Assembly: GCA_002394305.1 (NCBI GenBank) | Contig: DGTM01000039.1 | Span: forward strand, 75,904 to 125,479 | DNA: 49,576 nt | DNA from: Prevotellaceae bacterium UBA4336 | GTDB taxonomy: Bacteria; Bacteroidota; Bacteroidia; Bacteroidales; Bacteroidaceae | Direction: 5' to 3' | Shown here: positions 42,284-49,576 of the stretch, one piece after another | Layout of the letters: every line of letters begins with the position of its first letter | Numbering within the stretch: the first letter of the stretch is position 1 | Notes under the pieces: generated by a model | Databases searched by the model: none | What the model was told of the DNA's origin: nothing | What the model saw: only the letters and a program-made list of their open reading frames with translations | Position numbers and translations under genes: made by a program

Positions 42284-45070
42284 TTAGAATGCGACATGCA
42301 CCTGTGCGGTGAGGGAGAAAATATTCCGGTAGGCAGAGACCAGCGAGCCATCGTCGAGGCGATGAGGGTTGTAGCAGGTGTTCCAGCTTCCCGCCAGCCC
42401 GAGGCAGAGATGCCGCGAGCAGAGGTACTGGAGGTCAAGGCCTACCATTGCGTTCGTGTGGGATATGTTGCGCAGGGCCGTCTGCTCGAAGAACGTCAGC
42501 TCGGGGAACGAGCCGAAGCCGGTGATGAGTGAGACGGACGAGACGTTGTCTCCGTTGAAGAAGAGCTTTCCCTTCAGGCCGACGTTGTAGTACAGACTGC
42601 CGGAAAGGAAGGTGAGGTCGGCATTCGTCGTCAGGCGGATGCGTTCCCAAGCCTTTTCGACGGAAGGCGACACGATAAAGAGGTCATGCTCCTCGTTGGT
42701 GGACTGGACGGAATAGCTGCCGTCCAGGTACAGGTAAGTGGGCGGCGTGCGGCGGTAGCCGAGGCGAAGCGTGGGGGTCCATCCCCGGGAGGCCGCATAC
42801 GAGGCGGACACGTTGGCCCCCACCTTGTTGAAGTAGCGCGTGGAGAGCGCCACGTTCGCCATGCCGCTCCAGCGGGCGTTGAAGACGTGGTCCCACTGCG
42901 CCATGAACTCCAGGCCGACGCCGCCCGACTCCTGCTCCCCTTCTTCCGGGTTGTGGTAGCCGTCGATGCCTTTGTAGCTCACCTGCCCAGTGTACGTGTT
43001 GCGCTTTGCCACCCGTGCATAGGTGACGGAAGCGATGGAATAGAGATGGCCTACGGAGGACAGCGACCCTTCGCGCGTATCGAAGACGGCACGTGTGTAG
43101 GAGGCGTCCACCCTGTTCTTGAAGCCGCGGAAGGCGAGGTAGCGCATGTGGCGCGTAAACTCTTCCTGCTCGGCGTTGCTCGGCTCGTAGTTGCGGCTCT
43201 GGAAGTCGTGGGCCTTGGGGAATTCTTTCATCTGCTCGTAGGCAAGGCCCTTGGCGTAGAGCAGCTCGCGGTTGTTGGCGTCGTAGACCAGGGCAGAGTC
43301 TATCACCTGGAGCGCAATGTCGGGCATGCGGTTCTTCAGCAGCTGTGTGGCCCACTCCTGGCTGATGCCCGAGAAAGCGGCTGCCAGCTGCGGGTTGACG
43401 TACTCATCGTCCTGCCGACGCGGACGGAGCAAGGCCAGGGCCTCGCTGTTGCGCCCCTGCTCCTGCAGGGCAACGGCCTGCTTCACGATGAAGTATGGCG
43501 ATTCGGGATAGGCCTTGATGCCCATCTCGGCATATCGGTGGAACTTTTCCTTATGCTTCAGGGTCTGGCTCATGTTGATGAGGCAGCGCAGCGCCGTCTC
43601 GCTGCCCGGGATGGCATCGAACAATGCTTCAGCCTCGGCCAGCGCGTCCTCGTAGCGTTCCTCCTCGACGAGCATCTTCAGCCTCCCCGCGGCGATGTCC
43701 TCGTAGGCAGAGGCAAAGCGGAGCCGCTCGGCAGGCCACTTCTCCGAAGCCCGTCGGCACAGCCGGCTGGCATCCTCGAGGCGGCCCAGGTGGCCCAGCA
43801 CCACGATTTGCCGGGACACGGCAGAGGGCCAGGCGTCGGCGGAGTCGGGTATGAGGTCGAGGGCACGTAGCAGGTACTCGTGGGCGTCACTCCATTGCTG
43901 TTGCGCCATGTTGCGGTCGGCGAGCTGGAGCATCAGGTCGGTGTAGGTTTCCTGTAGCTCTTCGTCTTCGGGCTGTGTATGGTAGAGTTCGGTGAGGACT
44001 TGCTCGCACCGCTTGTCGTTGCCGAGGGCTTTCTCCAGCCCGTAGAGCTTCATGAGGAGGGCAGGCGTGCGTCCGTCCAGCTTCATCGCCTCGTCGAGAT
44101 AGACCCGGGCGTCGTCGTAATAGCCGCGGGTGAGCGAGGTGTTGATGAGGTAGGTCAGGGCGTCGCGGTCGTGAGTGGCGAGGAAGAGGCGCCCGTTTGC
44201 TTCGTAGGGGTCGCGCATCCGTGCATCGGTTGCCACTTCGGCAAGGAGGTTGTTGTAGATGGTGCTGCTCACCTTCTTGCTCTTGGCGAAGGCCAGCGCC
44301 TGGGTGTAGAGCCCGAGGTCGACCATGATGCCCACTTCCTTGTTTATCAGTTCGAAGTCGTTGGGGAAATGGACCAGTCCGCGATTGGCTGCGCCGATGG
44401 CTTTCTCGTACTCGCCCAGCTTCACGTACGTCTGCACGAGCTCGAGGTAGTAGTCGCGCACGTTGGGGTCCTGGTCAATCCACTGCTCCAGGTTGTCGGC
44501 CGTCTCGCGCAGGGAGTTTTTCTTCAGTACGTTGTCCCAATTCTCGGAGTTTCGCCTCCTGACGTCGGCAATGACAACGGAGTCGTTGGGATAGATGTGG
44601 GAGAGGCGCTTGAGCGCGGCGTCGGCCTCCACGTTGTTCCCTATCTTGCGGTAGAGGGAAATCTTGCGCCGCCAGAGGTCGCGGTCGTAGGGCTGGAACT
44701 CGAGCAGCTCGTTGATGTAGCAGATGGCGCTGGAGTAGTGGCGGAGGTTGTCCTCCACGTCGACCAGGACGCGTTTTGCCTTGAAGTGCATGTCGTCCTC
44801 CTGTGTGGCCTTGACGAGCTGGTAGCGTGCCTCCTTCATGTCGCCGATGAGGTAGAAGTAGCGGCCGTTGAGGTACCGCAGGTCGGGGTCGTCGGGGTAG
44901 GCCTTCAGGCCCTCGTCTATCTCGCGCTTGGCCGTGTTCCATGCATTGGTGCTGATGTAGCCCTCTGCCTGGCGGACATAGTAGCGGGACGAGTGCAGCT
45001 CTTCCTGGGCAAGGGCCGGGATGCAGGCCAGCAGGAGCAGTGCGAGCAGCAGAGGCAGCTTATTCTTCAT
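42284..45070 (-). CDS. TPR-rich outer membrane protein with YaiO-like beta-barrel
   Basis: About 928 residues. After a signal peptide (MKNKLPLLLALLLLACIPALAQ) comes a long run of TPR-like helical repeats (to about residue 640), then a C-terminal region of alternating amphipathic strands ending in F (VHVAF), matching YaiO-family barrels. This TPR-plus-barrel plan is that of polysaccharide export porins such as PgaA and BcsC. I chose the ATG at 45070. Two earlier in-frame ATGs (45112, 45091) arise from a CAATGGTCAATG phrase repeat and would put NVQWSMVNVQWS before the signal peptide. It follows the synthase gene. Confidence 0.85.
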   Translation of the reverse strand: MKNKLPLLLALLLLACIPALAQEELHSSRYYVRQAEGYISTNAWNTAKREIDEGLKAYPDDPDLRYLNGRYFYLIGDMKEARYQLVKATQEDDMHFKAKRVLVDVEDNLRHYSSAICYINELLEFQPYDRDLWRRKISLYRKIGNNVEADAALKRLSHIYPNDSVVIADVRRRNSENWDNVLKKNSLRETADNLEQWIDQDPNVRDYYLELVQTYVKLGEYEKAIGAANRGLVHFPNDFELINKEVGIMVDLGLYTQALAFAKSKKVSSTIYNNLLAEVATDARMRDPYEANGRLFLATHDRDALTYLINTSLTRGYYDDARVYLDEAMKLDGRTPALLMKLYGLEKALGNDKRCEQVLTELYHTQPEDEELQETYTDLMLQLADRNMAQQQWSDAHEYLLRALDLIPDSADAWPSAVSRQIVVLGHLGRLEDASRLCRRASEKWPAERLRFASAYEDIAAGRLKMLVEEERYEDALAEAEALFDAIPGSETALRCLINMSQTLKHKEKFHRYAEMGIKAYPESPYFIVKQAVALQEQGRNSEALALLRPRRQDDEYVNPQLAAAFSGISQEWATQLLKNRMPDIALQVIDSALVYDANNRELLYAKGLAYEQMKEFPKAHDFQSRNYEPSNAEQEEFTRHMRYLAFRGFKNRVDASYTRAVFDTREGSLSSVGHLYSIASVTYARVAKRNTYTGQVSYKGIDGYHNPEEGEQESGGVGLEFMAQWDHVFNARWSGMANVALSTRYFNKVGANVSASYAASRGWTPTLRLGYRRTPPTYLYLDGSYSVQSTNEEHDLFIVSPSVEKAWERIRLTTNADLTFLSGSLYYNVGLKGKLFFNGDNVSSVSLITGFGSFPELTFFEQTALRNISHTNAMVGLDLQYLCSRHLCLGLAGSWNTCYNPHRLDDGSLVSAYRNIFSLTAQVHVAF

Positions 45071-45120
45071 TGACCATTGAACATTGACCATTGACCATTG
45101 AACATTTTTCATTGAGCATT
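45071..45120. repeat. Phrase repeat before the TPR/barrel gene
   Basis: On the minus strand the words AATGGTCAATG and AATGTTCAATG repeat with a 9-10 nt period between the synthase stop and the signal peptide start. It creates extra in-frame ATGs. Confidence 0.7.
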
Positions 45121-45122
45121 AT

Positions 45123-46571
45123 TCACTTTTCGCCTTCGCTTTTCTTTCTCTTCTTGACGCCGCGGCGCTGTATGGGTTTCCAGACGGCGGCCGAGCCCTT
45201 GATGAAGCGCCAGTAGCCCACGTTCGAGCAGTAGGTGATGATGGGGTGATAGATGAAGGGTTCGAGCAGGGCGGCCAGCATGAGCTTGGCATAGCTGAGC
45301 TTCGAGTTCTTCCAGCTGACGGCCTTCGTGTCGTAGTCGAAGAAGATGACGAACACGGCCATGAAGATGGAGAAGAGGTAAATCATGCCGAAGAGCACGA
45401 AGGCGGAATCCCAGTTCACGCCGCCGATGAGGATGAGCCAGACCATGAAGATGAAGCCCACGAGCTCGAGGACGGGGGCGATGAACTCGAAGATGAAGAG
45501 ATAGGGCAGCGTGAAGGCGCCTATCGGTCCGTAGTGCGGATTGAAGAAGAGCTTGCGGTGGTTCGAGATGATTTCGAAGAGTCCGCGTGCCCAGCGGAAC
45601 CGCTGGCGGGTGAGGGCTTTCAGGCTGCTCGGGCCTTCCGTCCAGCAGCAGATGGTGGGCACCTGGGCCAGACGGAAGTCCTGCCCGGTGTTCCTCATGT
45701 AGGTGACCATGCGCAGCAGCATGTCGACGTCCTCGGCCATGCTGGTGGGGTCGTAGCCGCCCGACTTGACGGCGATGTCGGTGTCGAAGAGTCCGAAGCC
45801 GCCCGAGATGTTGGGCAGGGCATTGATGCGCGACCATCCGAGCTTGCTGATGAGGAACGAGCGCAGGTACTCGAGCTGCTGGAACATGGGGAGGAGCATG
45901 TTGGGCACTGCTGCCTCCACGACGCGGCCGTCCTCCACGATGCAGCCGTTGCTCATCAGCATCGTGGCGCTGATGCCTATCATGGGCCTGTGGCTGTTCA
46001 CGACGAGCCACATCATGCGGTAGAGCGCCATGGGCTCGATGATGCAGTCCACGTCGGTGCAGACGAAGTACTTGTTGCTGCACACGTTGATGCCGGCGTT
46101 GGAGCCGTCGGCCTTTCTGCCGCCGTGCTCCTTGTCCACGACGACCAGCTTGCTGAAGCGCTCATCGGTGGACTTGAGCACACGCTTGATGGGCTTCGAC
46201 TGCACCTTCATGGCGATGTCGTAGGGCACCTCCACCAGCTTGTACTCGTTGATGAGGAGCTCCATCGTGCGGTCGGTGCTGGCATCGTTGACGATGATGA
46301 TCTCGAAGTTGGGGTAGTCTATCTGCATGAGGGAGTTGACGTTGTCGATGATGGTCACCTCCTCGTTGAAGGCCGGCGCGATGATGGAGACGGCGGGCGT
46401 CAGGGGCGAGCCCTGCAGGAAGTACTTTATCGTCTCGTCGTCGGGCAGGTTGATGCTGAGCTGCTTCTGGGCCTGGCGGCTCATGAAGACGAGGTAGAGG
46501 TAGCTCGCCATGAGCATCAGGGTGTAGAAGAAGACGAGATAGCTGAAGATGTAGTATAGGATAGCCCACAT
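45123..46571 (-). CDS. Processive family 2 glycosyltransferase (polysaccharide synthase)
   Basis: A 482-residue inner-membrane synthase. It has N-terminal helices (about 5-30), a GT-A domain with VNDASTD (D96), DxD motif TDVDC (D173, D175), AED (280-281) and QRFRW (323-327), then C-terminal helices (about 350-430). These four motifs define processive beta-glycan synthases such as PgaC, BcsA and hyaluronan synthase. No PilZ domain is present, so direct c-di-GMP control is unlikely; the C-terminus is short and basic. The HEAT-repeat protein is 30 bp upstream and the TPR/barrel exporter about 50 bp downstream, completing a synthesis-export set. The sugar cannot be deduced. Confidence 0.93.
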   Translation of the reverse strand: MWAILYYIFSYLVFFYTLMLMASYLYLVFMSRQAQKQLSINLPDDETIKYFLQGSPLTPAVSIIAPAFNEEVTIIDNVNSLMQIDYPNFEIIIVNDASTDRTMELLINEYKLVEVPYDIAMKVQSKPIKRVLKSTDERFSKLVVVDKEHGGRKADGSNAGINVCSNKYFVCTDVDCIIEPMALYRMMWLVVNSHRPMIGISATMLMSNGCIVEDGRVVEAAVPNMLLPMFQQLEYLRSFLISKLGWSRINALPNISGGFGLFDTDIAVKSGGYDPTSMAEDVDMLLRMVTYMRNTGQDFRLAQVPTICCWTEGPSSLKALTRQRFRWARGLFEIISNHRKLFFNPHYGPIGAFTLPYLFIFEFIAPVLELVGFIFMVWLILIGGVNWDSAFVLFGMIYLFSIFMAVFVIFFDYDTKAVSWKNSKLSYAKLMLAALLEPFIYHPIITYCSNVGYWRFIKGSAAVWKPIQRRGVKKRKKSEGEK

Positions 46572-46601
46572 AGCCGTGTTCCTTTCTGCTTTTTTCTGCG
46601 T

Positions 46602-47879
46602 TTAATCGTTATAGACTGTCTCGACCGACGGATGGTAGGCCTGCTCTCTGTCGAGGCGTATCTTCTCCAAGGTGATGGGATTGTTGAAGAAGCCGAAGAA
46701 GCGGCGGTCGGCCTCCGTTGCCTCCTGCTCCAGTTTGCGGAACAGGGCCCGCCCCTCCTCGCCGTAGTTGTACAGGCAGCGCAGCGCCTCGAAGCGCACG
46801 TGCGGATTGGTCGTGTTGTGGTAGCCCTCCAGCAGGGCGTCGATGCCCTTGCCGGTGGCAAAGCGCGTCAGGGCGTGCATGATGGCTACCTTCGTGTCGT
46901 CGGGCTGCGTGAGGAGGGTTTCGATGAGCAGGTCCTCGCCGTCCACATAGTGCAGGTAGCCCCACGTGCGCGATATCTCCTCTATCAGCTTCTTCTTCCT
47001 GGTCTGCGAGAAGAGCGGGCGGAGCTGCTCGCAGTACTCCTTCTCGTCGAAGCGCCTCATCAGCCGGACGAAGAGGCACTGCGCCTGCTCGTTCTTCTGC
47101 ATGTTCGCCCACCGGGCCAGGTTGGGCAGCTTCAGTCCGGCCTTGCGGCGGCGCTGAAGCGAGTAGGCCAGCTCTATCTCGTCCTTGATGCAGCAGTGCT
47201 TGTCGAAGAAGTCCGTCTCGAAGTAGTCCAGGTCGCTGTCCGAACTCAGCGATATCTGCACGTACATGGCCGTACGCTGCACGCGCAGGTACTTGGAGTT
47301 GAGCAGCTTGTTCAGCACCCAAGGGCTGACGGGGAGCTTGAAGATGCGTATGACGTTCATCGCGTTCACCTTGTGCTTCATCCCCCTGAGGCTCACCTCG
47401 CGCTCCAGGAACTCGGGGATGCCGAACATGTAGAGCGCGGTACGCAGGTTCTCCTTCTTGATGTGGCCCGAATGGCGCGTAATGAAGCTCTTGTAGAAGA
47501 ACTGGACGAAGGCCTGCTTCTCGCGCCGGTTCTTCAGCAGAGGCTTGCCGAGCTCCTTCGCATCGATGCCGAACACCTCGGCTATGTCCGCCTTCGACAT
47601 GTGCTCCGGAGCATCGCCCGACATGAGGTACTCCACCCCCGCGCCGTACTTCTCCTCGATACGCCGCGTCTGCTTCCTGTGCCCGCGCTCGCTCGCCACC
47701 ATCCAAAGCAAGGCTATCAGCATGATGACAATCAGGATGAACGACAGCTCCGACACCAGCACGGCGACCTGCACCTCCAGGGGATACCCCCTGAACATGT
47801 TGAAGCCGTACGTCAGGTAGTACGTACTGTAGGCCAGGAACAGATGGAATAAATACTGTATAACCGGAATCGTACTCAC
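46602..47879 (-). CDS. HEAT-repeat membrane protein of the polysaccharide operon
   Basis: A 425-residue protein with one or two N-terminal membrane segments (about 8-24 and 38-62) and a long cytosolic helical domain. HEAT-like repeats are clearest at about residues 300-400 (TKVAIMHALTRFATGKGIDALLEGY, PHVRFEALRCLYNYGE). The HEAT part probably docks onto the synthase or a regulator; this is inferred. It is the first gene of the operon. The first in-frame start is a GTG at 47879, preceded by a five-codon mini-ORF (ATG at 47893) whose TGA overlaps that GTG, so initiation may be coupled. A good promoter lies at 47972-48002. Confidence 0.82.
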   Translation of the reverse strand: MSTIPVIQYLFHLFLAYSTYYLTYGFNMFRGYPLEVQVAVLVSELSFILIVIMLIALLWMVASERGHRKQTRRIEEKYGAGVEYLMSGDAPEHMSKADIAEVFGIDAKELGKPLLKNRREKQAFVQFFYKSFITRHSGHIKKENLRTALYMFGIPEFLEREVSLRGMKHKVNAMNVIRIFKLPVSPWVLNKLLNSKYLRVQRTAMYVQISLSSDSDLDYFETDFFDKHCCIKDEIELAYSLQRRRKAGLKLPNLARWANMQKNEQAQCLFVRLMRRFDEKEYCEQLRPLFSQTRKKKLIEEISRTWGYLHYVDGEDLLIETLLTQPDDTKVAIMHALTRFATGKGIDALLEGYHNTTNPHVRFEALRCLYNYGEEGRALFRKLEQEATEADRRFFGFFNNPITLEKIRLDREQAYHPSVETVYND

Positions 47880-47908
47880 TTTGTGTCTTCCATTACATGT
47901 TGTAGCCG

Positions 47909-47941
47909 GAGTCCGGACTCGCCATCATTTTGTCACGATGG
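47909..47941 (-). promoter_or_regulatory. Two small inverted repeats in the polysaccharide operon leader
   Basis: GAGTCCGGACTC (47909-47920) is a perfect 12-bp palindrome. CCATC-10nt-GATGG (47922-47941) lies beside it. Both fall in the roughly 85-nt untranslated leader. No known riboswitch class was recognised. Confidence 0.5.
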
Positions 47942-47971
47942 CACGCCCTACTCTTTACACCTATTCAGCCG

Positions 47972-48002
47972 CAAAGATACAAACTTAATCTGACATTTCA
48001 AA
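47972..48002 (-). promoter_or_regulatory. Bacteroidetes promoter of the polysaccharide operon
   Basis: On the minus strand TTTG (47999-48002), 19 nt, TATCTTTG (47972-47979). A full consensus match. Confidence 0.8.
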
Positions 48003-48155
48003 GAGAAGGCCTTTATTTTGTCTTTTATCTTCAAGACATTGCCCTCTGTCAGCGCACGCGGAGCAGTCCCAGGCTTCGGTTTCATGTCTCGCGGAACATG
48101 AATAATTATTCTCCGCGCAACGGCAACAAATTCCTCACCGCAGGGTATAAAACAA

Positions 48156-48235
48156 TTTCAGTGGCTTTGAAATATATTTCAAAGGCACTAAAATATATTT
48201 CAAAGGCTTGGAAATAGATTTCCGAACCACTGAAA
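48156..48235. repeat. Three 21-bp palindromic repeats enclosed by a 9-bp inverted repeat
   Basis: TTTCAGTGG (48156-48164) and CCACTGAAA (48227-48235) flank three units starting GGC at 48163, 48184 and 48205. Each carries an AT-rich dyad (GAAATATATTTC, AAAATATATTTC, GAAATAGATTTC). The period is two helical turns. Confidence 0.8.
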
Positions 48236-48395
48236 AAGTTTTGTCCCGCGCGGCATGGAACTTGGATAAAGTCCACGGACAAAATATCCCCATCGCCGCG
48301 AAGGTTTATCCTGCAGCCACAGGAACGTCCGGGAACTTGTGTGAGGGACGATATCACCTTTTCTTCGCGATTTTGTGCTGATTTCTGCCTTTTCG

Positions 48396-48427
48396 TTTGG
48401 CTGTTCTGCATTTTCTTCCTAACTTTG
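48396..48427 (+). promoter_or_regulatory. Bacteroidetes promoter of the Rpn-family gene
   Basis: TTTG (48396-48399), 20 nt, TAACTTTG (48420-48427). Transcription should begin near 48435, which excludes starts upstream of that point. Confidence 0.8.
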
Positions 48428-48481
48428 CAACACAAAGAAACGCAGGAGACAACACCTGCAGAGCTTAACAAGGAGGTTACT

Positions 48482-49438
48482 ATGGCAAAAGACAAGTATG
48501 TACGATTCGACTGGGCAGCCAAGCGAATGCTCCGCAACAAGGCCAATTTCGGCGTGCTGGAAGGACTTATCACCGTGCTGACCAGACAGAAGATGCAGAT
48601 TGTCGAAGCCATTGAAGACGAACCCAAATCTCAATTCGACATTATTCGCGATGTACAAGACTCTCAAAACCGTGTCTCCTTCATTGTAAAGAATGTATAC
48701 AACGATACATTTGTGATTGAACTGCACTTTGTTCGCCTTCTCTACTATTACGAGCGCATCCTCTACGGCGTGGCAAAGTCCATTACCGAACACATACAGC
48801 TCGGCGACAAGTACGACAAGGTGAAAAAAGTCTATAGCATCAGCATCCTCTACTTCGACCTCGGCAAGGGGGCCGACTACCTCTACCACGGACAGACCAC
48901 CTTCACTGGCGTCCACACCGGCGACACGCTGCAGATAACCACAAAGGAGAAAGACATCATCGAGATGAAGACACCCGAACAGATCTTCCCCGAATACTTC
49001 CTCATCCGCGTGAACGAGTTCAACAAGGTGGCAACGACGCCATTGGAGGAGTGGCTCGACTACCTGCGCTCCGGCCACATCAAGGACGACACCACGGCCC
49101 CTGGCCTGCAAGAGGCTCGCCGACAACTGCAATACATGCAGATGCCGCGCGAGGAGCAAATCTCCTACGACCGTCATCTGGATGCCATCATGATTCAGAA
49201 CGACGTGATATCCACAGCACAGAAAGAAGGAAGGGCTGAGGGAAGGGCCGAAGGAAGGGCTGAAGGAAGGGCTGAAGGAAGGGCTGAAGGAAGGGCTGAA
49301 GGAAGGGCTGAAGGTATTGCTATAGGCAAACAAGAAGCAACCCTCGCCAATGCAAGGGCCCTGATAGAAAAGGGCGTCTCAAAAGACATCGTGATGCAGG
49401 CGCTCGGCCTCACCGACGAACAGATAGCCGAGCTGTAG
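48482..49438 (+). CDS. Rpn family / PD-(D/E)XK nuclease-family transposase-like protein
   Basis: About 318 residues. The start at 48482 (MAKDKYVRFDWAAKRML) is set by AAGGAGGT about 5 nt upstream and by the promoter at 48396-48427; the frame is open further upstream but that part is untranscribed. The N-terminus matches the Rpn/PDDEXK_2 family: FGVLEGLITVLTRQ, then a nuclease-like core with Asp/Glu residues, and SISILYFDLGKG. A C-terminal tail of tandem EGRA repeats precedes ALIEKGVSKDIVMQALGLTDEQIAEL. Rpn proteins promote recombination in E. coli and some act in phage defence; these copies are often numerous. Activity here is unproven. Confidence 0.87.
   Translation: MAKDKYVRFDWAAKRMLRNKANFGVLEGLITVLTRQKMQIVEAIEDEPKSQFDIIRDVQDSQNRVSFIVKNVYNDTFVIELHFVRLLYYYERILYGVAKSITEHIQLGDKYDKVKKVYSISILYFDLGKGADYLYHGQTTFTGVHTGDTLQITTKEKDIIEMKTPEQIFPEYFLIRVNEFNKVATTPLEEWLDYLRSGHIKDDTTAPGLQEARRQLQYMQMPREEQISYDRHLDAIMIQNDVISTAQKEGRAEGRAEGRAEGRAEGRAEGRAEGRAEGIAIGKQEATLANARALIEKGVSKDIVMQALGLTDEQIAEL
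49226..49314 (+). repeat. Tandem 12-bp repeat encoding EGRA units
   Basis: About seven copies of GGAAGGGCTGAA encode repeated EGRA. Gain or loss of units would keep the frame. Confidence 0.85.
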
Positions 49439-49569
49439 CAATACCCCTGCAGCCACCACATCTCGCAGGGAACATTCTACCTGCTCTTCATAAACTATCC
49501 GAAAGAAGGCGGCCTTTGCCGTCTGTGCCTTTGCCCTTCGGACAGTTATCAGAATCGAGTAGGAGGAAA

Positions 49570-49576
49570 ATGAAAT
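49570..49576 (+). CDS. Start of a gene cut by the window edge
   Basis: AGGAGG followed by AAA and ATGAAAT at the very end looks like a ribosome binding site and start codon. Only two codons are visible, so the product cannot be named. Confidence 0.4.

Larger units (their letters stand above)
47880..48481. other. 602-bp divergent intergenic region between the polysaccharide operon and the Rpn gene
   Basis: It contains the leader and promoter of the polysaccharide operon, an array of three 21-bp palindromic units in a 9-bp inverted repeat (48156-48235), and the Rpn promoter and ribosome binding site. I see no gene in it. Confidence 0.7.

Noticed and set aside
48341..48481. Upstream extension of the Rpn-family protein
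   Set aside because: A consensus promoter at 48396-48427 and a strong ribosome binding site point to the ATG at 48482.

Overview
The window looks like chromosomal DNA of a fairly GC-rich member of the Bacteroidales, probably Prevotellaceae-like. The evidence is a Bat (aerotolerance) operon headed by moxR, a family of HU proteins, a RimO/FtsY/TopA/SpeA housekeeping set of Bacteroidetes type, several promoters of the Bacteroidetes form (TTTG, 19-20 nt, TAnnTTTG), and DUF4838/DUF3472/YaiO-type envelope proteins. I saw no rRNA, tRNA, CRISPR array or complete insertion sequence.

Layout. 1-5.9 kb (minus strand): moxR, a DUF58 protein, a BatD-like membrane protein, batA and a fused batB-batC. 6.0-10.0 kb (minus): ftsY, rimO, a small HU protein and a large HU-linker-TM-LysM protein. 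10.7-17.1 kb (plus): topA-aroK, speA and an A-type flavodiiron protein. 17.2-37.1 kb (plus): a large export locus. It has eight FtsX/MacB-type permeases in four A/B pairs, but only one ATPase, one TolC-like protein and one intact HlyD-type adaptor. It ends with a sigma-54-dependent response regulator and its histidine kinase, with an unrelated AAA/DUF4143 ATPase inserted before them. A canonical sigma-54 promoter (TGGCAC-N5-TTGCA) with two upstream dyads precedes the first permease, so the locus probably contains its own regulatory circuit. 37.5-48.0 kb (minus): a six-gene operon resembling a synthase-dependent exopolysaccharide system (HEAT-repeat membrane protein, processive GT2, TPR plus YaiO-like barrel, DUF4838 lipoprotein, DUF1573 lipoprotein, DUF3472 protein). 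48.5-49.4 kb (plus): an Rpn/PD-(D/E)XK nuclease-family protein, then the first bases of another gene.

The most unusual feature is a family of C/G-rich palindromic repeats, with ends of the form GACCC...GGGTC, scattered from 0.7 to 35.7 kb and absent from the exopolysaccharide operon. They recur in one arrangement: a reverse copy just after a stop codon, the next start codon with 8-20 leader codons, then a forward copy read in frame before the conserved domain. Other copies sit in frame inside fprA, at the batB/batC fusion point and in both linkers of the response regulator. Two further repeat types are present: short-period AT-rich phrase repeats between genes, and a 22-bp-period CGGAAGAGCC element. 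The export locus also carries a visible tandem duplication that left a truncated adaptor fragment.
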